Of a stretch of 42,648 nucleotides of DNA, positions 15,633-23,758 are shown one piece after another. The first letter of the stretch is position 1; every line of letters starts with the position of its first letter. Where the stretch lies: contig JANXSG010000250.1 of the NCBI GenBank assembly GCA_025352825.1, positions 1-42,648 of the forward strand. Reading direction: 5' to 3'. This stretch comes from Chthonomonadaceae bacterium. GTDB taxonomy: Bacteria > Armatimonadota > Chthonomonadetes > Chthonomonadales > Chthonomonadaceae. A program made the translations under genes and the position numbers. The notes beneath the pieces were generated by a model. It saw only the letters and a list, made by a program, of their open reading frames with translations, ran no database searches and had not been told where the DNA came from.

Positions 15633-16991
15633 TTAAACAAGCTGATACTCTGGTGTGAGCATCATTATATGCATCAGTCCATGGACTTTTTCAGTGGATG
15701 CAAATCCGAAGTGGTTTGTAGTGATTCTATTTTGAGGCTGTTCTGACTTAAGGTAGGCAGCCAATGTAGTTCGGGAGTGTTGACTAAGCGGACGGTGCAG
15801 TATATGGTCTGCAAAATAGTCGACCAACTGCTCGGGAGACTGAAACTCGCCTTTTTCGATGTGATTTTTGAGATCCTGGAGCAGAGGCTGATTAGACTCA
15901 TTCAGTTTAGCTAATCGCAAAGCAAAGTTAAATCGTGCCAGAAGTGTAGTGGTATTTACCCATGCTAGTCCGCCATCCCATCCCTTAACATTCGGAGGAT
16001 TAAACAGCTCCTGCCCCATCGCCTTAAGCGCTTGTGGTGCATCCCGAATCTGCATTTCAGCTTGAGTAGATTTTAATGCCCCTACTACAAATTCTACCGG
16101 ACTTTTTATCCGTGCCCAGACTGCCTTTTCAGAATAGAAAATGGGGGAGTGAAACATCGCTTCCAGAACAGGCTTTATTTCAAATTGTGATGCAGTGAAT
16201 ATATTGGCGAATGGCCGCACATCCTCAGAGGTGGGATCATCGTGGATAAAGAATTGAAATAGTTTTTTACAAATATGCTGAGCACAAGCGGGGTGTTTCA
16301 CCGCCATATCTACCACATCATTACCGCTGAACGAGCCCGTTTTCCCAAAGACAGTCTTGCTTTCATCGTCGTGCTGGCGGCTCAGGAAAACATATGAGTT
16401 TGTGAGCCTGTTTGCACTCCATCCTGTAAATGCCCTCGCAGCCTCGTGAATGTCCTGCTCGGTATAGTTACCTATGCCAAGAGTGAAAAGTTCGAATAGT
16501 TCTCTTGCATAGTTTTCATTGGGATGGCCTTTGCGATTTGTCTGGTTGTCGAGATAGAGTATCATGGCGGGGTTTCTCGAAACAGCTTGAGTTAGCTCCC
16601 TGAAGTTTCCTACGGCGTATTTGCGGAACAGCTGATTTTGCTGAAACATCAATTCTGGAGAGCGAACCTTTGAATAAGCGGAAACGAAGTGACCGTGCCA
16701 GAACAGAGTCATCTTCTCCTGCAGCGGCCGATCAGTCGTCTGCATCTTCTGCAGCCACCACATCTGCAGATCACCGAAATTCCGGAAATCCAGGAAGTCT
16801 CCCTGCAATCGATCCTGCACTTTCTCAAATTCGTTATCTGGCAGAGCAGTCTCAAAATGAACCAACTCGTTAATAGTGGCGTCAAATCCTTTAGAGAGGT
16901 AGCGGGCAGCCTCTTCTTTGTTTGCGCCAAAACCAGCACGGCGAAGAAGATGTGACATTTTTTCGTATTCGTTAATCGTTTTATCTTTCAT
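15633..16991 (-). CDS. DUF1800 family protein
   Basis: A 452-residue protein with the DUF1800 hallmarks: N-terminal HLLRRAGFGANKEE, then MTLFWHGHFVSA, NPAMILYLDNQTNRKGHPNENYARELFELFTLG, AARAFTGW and NPPNVKGWDGG. (Only fragments of the longest motif should be used as probes.) The biochemical function of this family is unknown. No classical signal peptide is seen, unlike many members, although its DUF1501 partner has a Tat signal; co-export on the partner is possible but unproven. An AGGAG lies 8 bases before the ATG. It is the first gene of a two-gene operon with DUF1501. Confidence 0.92.
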   Translation of the reverse strand: MKDKTINEYEKMSHLLRRAGFGANKEEAARYLSKGFDATINELVHFETALPDNEFEKVQDRLQGDFLDFRNFGDLQMWWLQKMQTTDRPLQEKMTLFWHGHFVSAYSKVRSPELMFQQNQLFRKYAVGNFRELTQAVSRNPAMILYLDNQTNRKGHPNENYARELFELFTLGIGNYTEQDIHEAARAFTGWSANRLTNSYVFLSRQHDDESKTVFGKTGSFSGNDVVDMAVKHPACAQHICKKLFQFFIHDDPTSEDVRPFANIFTASQFEIKPVLEAMFHSPIFYSEKAVWARIKSPVEFVVGALKSTQAEMQIRDAPQALKAMGQELFNPPNVKGWDGGLAWVNTTTLLARFNFALRLAKLNESNQPLLQDLKNHIEKGEFQSPEQLVDYFADHILHRPLSQHSRTTLAAYLKSEQPQNRITTNHFGFASTEKVHGLMHIMMLTPEYQLV

Positions 16992-17277
16992 AATAAATCT
17001 CCTGAAAGTGCGGATATATTTCCGCTCAGTTCTAAATCACCAGTAGAGCAAAATTTGCTTTTAGCAGGGAACCGATTATGAATTCATGACGAGAATGTTT
17101 GCGAAATGTTTACTCGATTATTCTGTGAACCCTAAAGTTAATCACATATTCTGAGGAGCCAGAAATTAATCTGGCAGCTCTACGAGTGAAGACACCTTTC
17201 TATTCTGGCAAGATTAAGACTGTGCTCGAATCATCGCTACAATTTGATGATCGAATACAAAGTAAGAGGTAATTTAT
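16992..17277. other. Divergent intergenic region with small dyad
   Basis: This 286-base region separates the DUF1800 operon from the small gene at 17278. The only structure I see is GCCAGA-AATTAA-TCTGGC (17158-17175), flanked by GAG and CTC. It could be an operator, but there is no further support. Confidence 0.4.
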
Positions 17278-17529
17278 ATGACAATAAGCGGTAACACTAA
17301 TACTTATAGTAATCTACAGAGCTACAGCTCCAGCGCTGCATTAGACACTAAACCCGCATCATCAGGAGCAGTTCAAGCAGCAGGTGGAAGTCGAGAACAG
17401 AGACTGTCGGATCAACTTACAAACCAACTTAATCAGAAAGTTAGCAGTATTCGACAACAGATCAGATCTTCTTCTCAGGATCAAAATAGCTCTTCCGAAG
17501 TGGGCAGCATTCTAGATATTTCTGCATAA
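17278..17529 (+). CDS. Small Ser/Gln-rich hypothetical protein
   Basis: An 83-residue low-complexity hydrophilic protein, rich in Ser, Gln, Asn and Ala, with no Cys, Trp or Phe and no signal peptide or membrane segment. The centre (REQRLSDQLTNQLNQKVSSIRQQI) could form an amphipathic helix. I do not recognise it; the pattern resembles disordered secretion substrates or anti-sigma-like small proteins, but nothing decides. AGAGGT precedes the ATG and a good terminator follows the stop by 6 bases, so it is very likely a real single-gene transcript. Confidence 0.65.
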   Translation: MTISGNTNTYSNLQSYSSSAALDTKPASSGAVQAAGGSREQRLSDQLTNQLNQKVSSIRQQIRSSSQDQNSSSEVGSILDISA

Positions 17530-17535
17530 CGGGTG

Positions 17536-17561
17536 AGAGGGCCGAAATTCGGTCCTCTTTT
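17536..17561 (+). terminator. Rho-independent terminator
   Basis: AGAGGGCCGA and TCGGTCCTCT form a 10-bp stem (one G-T pair) with loop AAT, followed by TTTT. It ends the 17278 gene. Confidence 0.85.
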
Positions 17562-17605
17562 CCATTTGTGTTCACAAAGATTATTAACAAAAAATTTATC
17601 TCCTC

Positions 17606-17634
17606 TTGTCAAATCTGGCTAACACTGTTATAAT
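17606..17634 (+). promoter_or_regulatory. Strong sigma70-type promoter
   Basis: TTGTCA (17606-17611), an exact 17-bp spacer and a perfect TATAAT (17629-17634). No gene starts within 400 bases downstream. It therefore probably drives the untranslated, hairpin-rich stretch before the BtuD-like gene. Confidence 0.6.
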
Positions 17635-17824
17635 AGCGGTGTAATTAAATTCTGATCTCAAAATTCCATTTCAAATTTAAAATTACGTGTCTGAAATGAT
17701 AAATACAAAATATATTTTCTTCGTTCGCCGGAAGAATCTATTTTAATTTTACAAATTTCGAACGAATGTGAAGGATATTCCGTCTTAATATTGAACTTCT
17801 AAATATTGGAAAATTTAAAGTCGT

Positions 17825-17941
17825 GCTACACCGGCGCGGGGGGCGTTCAGTGTAGCCGTATCCCTTCAAATGTCAGACGTAAGTCTGGCCAGCGAAGGAA
17901 AAACGGGGCGGAGCATATCTGGGGGGATGTTGCTCCGCCCC
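17825..17941 (+). ncRNA. Candidate structured RNA or leader with three hairpins
   Basis: Three hairpins follow one another. Hairpin 1 is GCTACAC/GTGTAGC (17825-17831, 17850-17856). Hairpin 2 is CAGAC-GTAA-GTCTG (17874-17887) with a GNRA-type loop, nested by internal loops in CCTTC/GAAGG (17863-17867, 17894-17898) and CGT/ACG. Hairpin 3 is GGGGCGGAGCA/TGCTCCGCCCC (17905-17915, 17931-17941). The whole is GC-rich in an AT-rich surround and lies between a strong promoter and the BtuD-like gene. No U tract follows hairpin 3, so it is not a standard terminator. It could be a free small RNA, a leader or riboswitch, or DNA-level palindromes. It matches no family I know. Confidence 0.45.
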
Positions 17942-18033
17942 AAATAATTTATGAGGCGCATAGTTTCCACCTCTCCCATCCATATTCTGTACTTTAGTGC
18001 GGCGATGCGAGTACTCACCCAATTAGCAGCGGG

Positions 18034-18039
18034 TATAAT
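18034..18039 (+). promoter_or_regulatory. -10 element just before the BtuD-like start
   Basis: A perfect TATAAT ends 8 bases before the ATG at 18048. If used, transcription would start at or next to the ATG, giving a nearly leaderless mRNA. An AGGA is also present in the gap and would serve longer transcripts from upstream. Confidence 0.35.
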
Positions 18040-18047
18040 AGGATATT

Positions 18048-19319
18048 ATGAACTTAGCTGCAACTAACCTCGAGGCTGGCTATCCCTCTCATCCTGTTCT
18101 ATCCAATATCACAATAAAGTTAGAGCCTGGCGAATTAGTCGGGCTCATCGGGCCGAATGGATGCGGTAAATCCACTCTTCTTAAAGTAATATCAGGAGTG
18201 ATGCCTTCATCGGATGGTGTAGTCCATTTAGAAAATCGAGAGATGTCAGCCTGCCCGAAACATGAAATTGCCCTTAAAATAGGTTTTGTGCCACAAAGCG
18301 AAACAGCAGTCTTCGATTTTACTGTAAGAGACATTGTGCTGATGGGTCGGCATCCTCATCATCGAAATGGAAAATCGAACACTGCCGAGGATTTTGCTGC
18401 TGTGAATCGAGCCCTTGCTGAGACCGACGCAATTCACCTAGCCGACAGACCAATCACACAGCTCTCAGGAGGCGAACATCGCCGTGTTCTTCTCGCACGT
18501 GCTCTGGCACAGCAAACACCTCTCCTCCTGCTGGACGAACCGACAGCTCATCTGGATATTACGCATCAAGTGGAGCTAATGCAGCTATTACTCCGACTAA
18601 CTAGAAGCGAGCGCAAGGTAGGAGTTTTAGCCGCACTGCACGATCTGAATCAGGCGGCAGAATTTTGTGATCGGTTAATTTTGATGCGATCGGGCTCGAT
18701 TTTAGCAGAAGGTGCACCTTCCACAGTCATCAACGCGGCCAGCTTGAGGCGTGCCTACGAAGCGGACATGCGAGTAGGTATTAATTCTTCTACTGGCCGC
18801 CCCATGATTCTTACAATTCAGCCAGCGCGTGCAGAGAGAAATAGTCCGGATGCACACCGAGTACATCTGATCTGTGGAGGTGGGTCTGGAGCATATACGA
18901 TGGGTGCACTTGTTCGCCAGGGCGTCCATGTGACAACGGGAGTACTGAATCGCCTGGACACCGATTGTGATACTGCTAAAGCACTTGAGATTCAGCAGGT
19001 ACTGGCAGAGCCATTTTCGAGTATTGGGCGGGAAGCATTGGCGGAGGCACGCCGATTGATTTTTGCAGCAGATACTACTATTATTACGGATGTGCCTTTC
19101 GGAAATGGCAACGTGCCCAATCTTGAACTAGCAATAGAAGCGCAAGAAATTGGCAAAAATGTTATACTATTAGGCAGTGTAGATATTACATCGCGTGATT
19201 TTACCGATGGTACTGCCACTGAGATGATTTCTCGACTGCTTGTAGGTGGGGCAGTTGAATATCCCAAAATTGAAGATTGGATTGACAACCACTTTCCACT
19301 GGATATATTTGCAAAGTAG
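18048..19319 (+). CDS. BtuD/FecE-type ABC ATPase with C-terminal nucleotide-binding-like extension
   Basis: Residues 1-255 are the ATPase of a cobalamin, heme or ferric-siderophore importer: Walker A GPNGCGKST (35-43), Q-loop VPQSE, signature LSGGE (139-143), Walker B LLLLDEP (159-165) and the H-loop LAALHD. Residues about 270-423 form a second domain beginning HRVHLICGGGSGAYTMGALV, with TTGVLNRLDTDCDTA, resembling the C-terminal extension I recall on haloarchaeal BtuD proteins. Its function is unknown; its glycine-rich start suggests nucleotide binding. The permease and binding protein are absent here, so the ATPase must pair with subunits encoded elsewhere. The product has 423 residues, far above the 250-270 usual for the ATPase alone. 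Confidence 0.88.
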   Translation: MNLAATNLEAGYPSHPVLSNITIKLEPGELVGLIGPNGCGKSTLLKVISGVMPSSDGVVHLENREMSACPKHEIALKIGFVPQSETAVFDFTVRDIVLMGRHPHHRNGKSNTAEDFAAVNRALAETDAIHLADRPITQLSGGEHRRVLLARALAQQTPLLLLDEPTAHLDITHQVELMQLLLRLTRSERKVGVLAALHDLNQAAEFCDRLILMRSGSILAEGAPSTVINAASLRRAYEADMRVGINSSTGRPMILTIQPARAERNSPDAHRVHLICGGGSGAYTMGALVRQGVHVTTGVLNRLDTDCDTAKALEIQQVLAEPFSSIGREALAEARRLIFAADTTIITDVPFGNGNVPNLELAIEAQEIGKNVILLGSVDITSRDFTDGTATEMISRLLVGGAVEYPKIEDWIDNHFPLDIFAK

Positions 19320-19407
19320 GATTTCAGATGCCTTCTGATACTGTGTTGCAACTTGGAGATAGTTCAACGCAATGCAGGTAATTCGAAGAGTTGGGAGTGT
19401 CAATACG

Positions 19408-20247
19408 ATGATACATTTAGGTTATAAGAGAAGTATTATGAGATTATGTATGATGCTCAATATCATATTTATTGGAAATACGGGTTTGTTAAAAGCTAAC
19501 CCAGCTTCGCCCAGAATCTCGCCAGTTCGCAGTGAAGAATCACTCTACACATTTCCCAGAGTGTTCAAATCAGGTGAATCCGATCGGTACAAGCTGTCGT
19601 TCCATGCAAACTTCGATAGCCCACAGGCAGGAGCTAAACCAACTGAATTCCTTCTTAACTTGACGTTAAAAGAAACCTCGAAAGATATCAAAGAGGATGG
19701 TTCTGCTACACTCGTAGATATTCTTGAGCAGGGAGTAGCTAAATTTGGGGAGCAGGAACTCAACGCTCCCCAGGCGCTTATCTCATTTACCCAGAAACGC
19801 GATAAGCTGGGACGCCTGACAGATATTAAACTGGATGCTGGCGACGATCCGCTGTCACAGGGAATTGCTAGTATTCTGCAGCAGGTTCTGGAAGTTCAAT
19901 CGGAATTCTATCCAGGTAAAGCTGTCAAGATAGGGGACAAATGGAGCGTTAATCCTCAGGAGCTTAGAGTTAAAGACCAGACAATTTCCACGACTAGTAA
20001 TGCAACCGTTATTGGAAAAGAGAAAATTGGCGATCTGGACACGATCAAAATCAGGCTTATTCGAGAGACTACGGTGAGCGGCGCTAAGAGTTCAAAAGCT
20101 CACTTTGAAGGATTCGGGTATATCGATCCAAAGGATGGCAAGTTTCGCCGTATGACAGGAAAAATAGAGGGGGCTGGCGGAATTATAAAGAAGGGTGATT
20201 TTACTTATAACCGCGATTTTGAAGTAACCCCACCTGCCACAAAATAG
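19408..20247 (+). CDS. Secreted hypothetical beta-rich protein
   Basis: From the ATG at 19408 (GGGAG 10 bases upstream) the product has 279 residues. It begins with a basic n-region (YKRSIMR) and a hydrophobic stretch, so it is exported. Two further ATG codons, at 19372 and 19438, are possible starts. The mature part alternates beta strands and charged turns (YKLSFHANFD, FLLNLTLKETSKDI, GYIDPKDGKFRRMTGKIEG) and contains no Cys. It resembles the loosely defined secreted proteins of about 300 residues that measure as DUF6263-like; I hold that only weakly. No enzyme motif is seen. It follows the BtuD-like gene by 88 bases. Confidence 0.68.
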   Translation: MIHLGYKRSIMRLCMMLNIIFIGNTGLLKANPASPRISPVRSEESLYTFPRVFKSGESDRYKLSFHANFDSPQAGAKPTEFLLNLTLKETSKDIKEDGSATLVDILEQGVAKFGEQELNAPQALISFTQKRDKLGRLTDIKLDAGDDPLSQGIASILQQVLEVQSEFYPGKAVKIGDKWSVNPQELRVKDQTISTTSNATVIGKEKIGDLDTIKIRLIRETTVSGAKSSKAHFEGFGYIDPKDGKFRRMTGKIEGAGGIIKKGDFTYNRDFEVTPPATK

Positions 20248-20286
20248 TTCGATGTCATCTTTGTGTTTGCCTAACTTCCCGACCCG

Positions 20287-20310
20287 CTTCCCTCCGAGGA
20301 ACGAGGGAAG
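20287..20310 (+). terminator. Hairpin, possible terminator of the 19408 gene
   Basis: CTTCCCTC and GAGGGAAG form a perfect 8-bp stem around CGAGGAAC, 40 bases after the stop codon. There is no U tract, so it may instead be part of the neighbouring repeat. Confidence 0.35.
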
Positions 20311-20322
20311 CATGGCAGGGGG

Positions 20323-20364
20323 TTAGTGCGTTAGAAGTTAAATTGCGTTCAGAATGCACGCAAT
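20323..20364. repeat. Hairpin repeat, family B copy 2
   Basis: It repeats the leader GCGTTAGAAGTTAAATTGCG and the AGAAT loop of copy 1 at 13413. The arms ATTGCGT/ACGCAAT differ between copies but still pair, so the structure is kept while sequence varies. Confidence 0.7.
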
Positions 20365-20406
20365 ATCGATTACGGGTAAGGAAGCAGCTCAGGACTAATG
20401 GATCGG

Positions 20407-20533
20407 TTTTTTGGACAGGATTAACAAGATTTACAGGATTAAGGCTCTCTGATAAGGGCTTGAAATGATAATGATAATTTCATTTTATAGGATCGCATTA
20501 ATCCTGTAAATCTTGTTAATCCTGTCCAAAAAA
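20407..20533. repeat. Perfect 36-bp inverted repeat
   Basis: The arms 20407-20442 and 20498-20533 are exact reverse complements, containing GGACAGGATTAAC and TTTACAGGATTAA units, separated by 55 bases. Closely similar GGACAGGATTAACA..ACAGGATT repeats occur between genes of many unrelated bacteria, as I recall. Cruciform or bidirectional terminator function is possible, since T runs flank the arms. Confidence 0.85.
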
Positions 20534-20691
20534 ACCTACTTCTGAAATCATCTTTATAAATGACATGATGCATGTTTTTTTAAAGAAAATCCATTTTGGT
20601 TCTGTCTTCACCAGCTTCGGCAATTAGCCATATATTCGATCTATGAATGATTATTTCACCTTTTGAATAAATAACACGGGGTACATTTCGC

Positions 20692-23600
20692 ATGGGTGCA
20701 ATCTTCAATATAAAACCTGCCGTGAATACGGTTCTCTTCATTCTGTTTACAACCTACGCTCATAACAGTTATTCCCAGGCTCCATCTGCCGTCAGCCCCG
20801 GGGCGCCGCCAGCAGGATCCGTTAAGGCAAGAGCTGTCATCCCTGCAGAACTAAAGCCTGTAGCGGCCGCTTATGACCGAGCGATAAAATACCATAGAAG
20901 CGGCAAAATCGATAAAGCAATCGCAGCTTACCAGGAGTTTATTAAACTTGGCACGGAGGCCAAGCTGCCTCGTACTTCTCTGCTGCCAGGATATCAAAAT
21001 CTCGGTTCACTTTTCGAAATCACCGGTAATTTTAAGGCTGCTTCCGAAGCGCTTATGCAGGTAGTGGAGATAAGCCCAAAAGACTCCTCAGCACTGTCTC
21101 ATCTTGCCGCTATACTCGCCGGAATGGGAAACTATACCAGAGCTAAATCATATGCTGAAAAAGCTCTCGCACTCAATCCCACGCCGAAAATAGCCGCTCC
21201 GGCCCACTTCGCACTTGGTTCTGCAGCCGGAGCATCAAAAGATCTCATAACTGCGGAACGAGAGTTCAGGATTACTATAGAACTCTCTCCGGAAAATCCT
21301 CAGGCCCAGTTTAATTATGCTTTGATCCTTAATAGGCAAAAAAAATTAAAACCCGCATTGGAAATTATTAATAAAGCTATTCGCTTAGCGCCGAATTTCA
21401 TAGAAGCCAGGCTTTTTAAAGCATATCTCTTTCAAGAACTCAAAAACATACCCGCGGCGCTAATTGTTTACGAAGAAGTACTGAAGTCGACGCCTCAGAA
21501 TCCATCTGCGCTGTTAAATAAAGCGTTAATGCTGCAAAAAATTGGCAGATCTCAGGAGGCACTCACGAGCTATCTGAAGGTTATAGCTCTCTACCCAAAA
21601 ACCCTTTCCGCTCAGATGAACACGGCACAACTGTACTATGGTCTCCAAAACTTTCCAGCCGCGAAAACACACTACGAATCTGCTCTCAAGATCGATCCCA
21701 AATCTCCGGATGCTCTGACCGGATTAGCTCTTGCCGAGCTGCAAGAAGGGCTCCACTATGGTCCGGGTGCACAGGGAAATGAGACACTTAAAAGCTCGGA
21801 AAAACATCTGAAACAGGTTCTGACAGAAGCTCCCAAAAATCAACAAGCCACTCTGGGGCTAGCAATGTTGTATGAGCGATCCAATAGATACGACGAAGCT
21901 CTCTCAATATATAAGAGAAATATGGAGGCTGACCCGGAAAATCTCGATAACTACTATCGTGTTGCAAACGTCTACACCATGCAGAGAAAACTGACTGAGA
22001 TACTGACTCTCTGGAAGGGGTATAGAAGCAGACATCCCGAATCACCGGTTTCATATGAACAGTCCGCGAGAGTGTACTATACTCAAGGCGATCATCCTGG
22101 CGCGATCGAACAGTGGAAATTACTCCTTGTGATGCGGCCAAAGGATGCCGATGCCTTGATTTCAATCGCTAAGGAATATGTCATCCTTAAACAGTTCAAA
22201 GAGGCTGCCAATAGTTTTCAGGCAGTACTTGCCATGGACAAGGAAGGGGCAGACCTTCCCAGTATGCCCAGCAAACAAGCGGCATCCACTACCATGCACA
22301 CTTTGCGACTGGAATCTATGCGTGGTCTGGCAGAAATTGCTCAGAAAAATAATGATTCTAATGAAGCAGTTTCCTGGTATGCCAGAGTTTTAGCGGAAGA
22401 CAGAGAACAGGGGCTCAAGCTCAATCAGCCTCCATCTGCAGACTCATTTAAAAATCTGGCGAATGCATACCTGCTTGCAAAAAAAACTGAGCTGGCGGAG
22501 AAAGAGTATATTGCATGGACGACCGCCTCTCCGGACAGCGTGGAAGCATTCAGTGAACTTGCCCTATTTCAGGATCGACAGAACAAACCTGATGCCGCCG
22601 CCGAAGCATATAGGCGGGCAGTCAGTATCTCGAAAGATACATCCATCATCCTGCCAAAGATACCAGAGCTATTTGTGCGCCGCCACAACTTGAAGCAGGG
22701 ACTTACTGAATTTGAATCGATTCGTAAACTGTATCCCAAAGACAACTCATTCCTGGTTGCCATGGCACAAGCGTACGAACAGAATGGCCAGGATGAAAAA
22801 GCAATTGCCATCTATGATGAGTATGTTGCTGCTGCTCCTAATTCAGACTGGGTACTGGATCGTAAGGCAACTTGTTTAAGGAGGCTGAAAAGATATTCCG
22901 AAGCAAAGTCTCTCTATGAGAAGGAGATCGACCGTAATTCAGAAAACTACCAGATGTACTCGGATGTGGCTGTGCTTTTTACCGAGCAGGGGAAACCAGA
23001 GGAATTTCTGCCCTGGGTGATAGCACGCTTCGAAAAAAAACCAGACAGCATCACGTTAATGAAGGCGCTGCTGGATACATATGCCCGTCGGAAGAAAGAA
23101 CAAGATGGCTACATATTCATTCACAACTATTTGGATAAGCATCCTGAAAATAGGGCAGCGGTGGAATCTTTCGCCAGTGTTTTAATTCAAAAGGGTAAGA
23201 CACCAGAAGCAGTTGAAGTCTACCGTAAGATGGCGCTTAAATATCCTTCTGATATTCGCGTGCAGCGCATTTTGGCGCAGCAGCTCCAGGCATCTTCAAA
23301 AACAGAAGAAGCTGAGAATGTCTATGAAAAGCTGCTCATTCACAATGAAATATCCGAAGTGGAAAAAGTTCCCATTCGGCGTGAACTGGCGGAATGGCTT
23401 AAGGAAAGTGGTAATTCTGCAAAAGCGATTGAACAGTATCGTGCCATTTTAATTACGGAACCAGGGGATGTGAGCATTTCACTCAAACTGATTCAGTTAT
23501 ATTCAGATAGCAGCCACTACTCAGAAGCGCTTGATGTGCTAATTCCAATAAGCAAAAAAAGTGAATACCCTCCTGTTCTACGTGCGCAGTTTTTTGTAAA

Positions 23601-23727
23601 AACTGCTGGAATATATGAAAAAATGAATCGCAAGCCAGACGCCATCAAGAGTTACAAAGAAGCAATAAAAGTCGATGCCGGAAATTCTGATGCCATATCC
23701 GCTTTGAAGAGACTGGGAGAAGGCTAG
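20692..23727 (+). CDS. Large secreted TPR-repeat protein
   Basis: A 1011-residue protein with an N-terminal signal peptide (about residues 1-28, ending NSYSQA) and then tetratricopeptide repeats almost to the end. Typical units are AYDRAIKYHRSGKIDKAIAAY near residue 60, ALMQVVEISPKDSSALSHLA, YEEVLKSTPQNPSALLNKA, AIAIYDEYVAAAPNSDW and IKSYKEAIKVDAGNSDAI at the C terminus. The A/Y-x-x-A-L-x-x-P pattern recurs more than twenty times. It would form a long superhelical scaffold in the periplasm or at the surface. No catalytic domain is present. It heads a four-gene run; the ABC ATPase follows 31 bases later. Exported TPR proteins often organise envelope complexes, but the partner here is unknown. 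Confidence 0.9.
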   Translation: MGAIFNIKPAVNTVLFILFTTYAHNSYSQAPSAVSPGAPPAGSVKARAVIPAELKPVAAAYDRAIKYHRSGKIDKAIAAYQEFIKLGTEAKLPRTSLLPGYQNLGSLFEITGNFKAASEALMQVVEISPKDSSALSHLAAILAGMGNYTRAKSYAEKALALNPTPKIAAPAHFALGSAAGASKDLITAEREFRITIELSPENPQAQFNYALILNRQKKLKPALEIINKAIRLAPNFIEARLFKAYLFQELKNIPAALIVYEEVLKSTPQNPSALLNKALMLQKIGRSQEALTSYLKVIALYPKTLSAQMNTAQLYYGLQNFPAAKTHYESALKIDPKSPDALTGLALAELQEGLHYGPGAQGNETLKSSEKHLKQVLTEAPKNQQATLGLAMLYERSNRYDEALSIYKRNMEADPENLDNYYRVANVYTMQRKLTEILTLWKGYRSRHPESPVSYEQSARVYYTQGDHPGAIEQWKLLLVMRPKDADALISIAKEYVILKQFKEAANSFQAVLAMDKEGADLPSMPSKQAASTTMHTLRLESMRGLAEIAQKNNDSNEAVSWYARVLAEDREQGLKLNQPPSADSFKNLANAYLLAKKTELAEKEYIAWTTASPDSVEAFSELALFQDRQNKPDAAAEAYRRAVSISKDTSIILPKIPELFVRRHNLKQGLTEFESIRKLYPKDNSFLVAMAQAYEQNGQDEKAIAIYDEYVAAAPNSDWVLDRKATCLRRLKRYSEAKSLYEKEIDRNSENYQMYSDVAVLFTEQGKPEEFLPWVIARFEKKPDSITLMKALLDTYARRKKEQDGYIFIHNYLDKHPENRAAVESFASVLIQKGKTPEAVEVYRKMALKYPSDIRVQRILAQQLQASSKTEEAENVYEKLLIHNEISEVEKVPIRRELAEWLKESGNSAKAIEQYRAILITEPGDVSISLKLIQLYSDSSHYSEALDVLIPISKKSEYPPVLRAQFFVKTAGIYEKMNRKPDAIKSYKEAIKVDAGNSDAISALKRLGEG

Positions 23728-23758
23728 CTGATACAGTATCTGATTTGAAGGGAATATT

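Larger units (their letters stand above)
20248..20691. other. Gene-free repeat region
   Basis: No coding frame is visible. It contains a CTTCCCTC/GAGGGAAG hairpin (20287-20310), hairpin family B copy 2 (20323-20364) and a perfect 36-bp inverted repeat (20407-20533), annotated separately where useful. The last 150 bases probably hold the promoter of the TPR operon, but no convincing hexamers stand out. Confidence 0.6.

Noticed and set aside
17860-17900. TPP riboswitch, because CCCTTC and GCCAGCGAAGGAAA resemble the THI-box 3' half
   Set aside because: The CTGAGA sensor motif and the P2/P3 arm are absent, and the stem here pairs CAGAC/GTCTG, unlike the TPP P5 helix. The shared bases are probably chance.
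17820-17945. Cobalamin riboswitch before the BtuD-like gene
   Set aside because: I looked for the B12-box GCCACTG and GCAACTG cores and did not find them on either strand. Only the neighbourhood suggests it.
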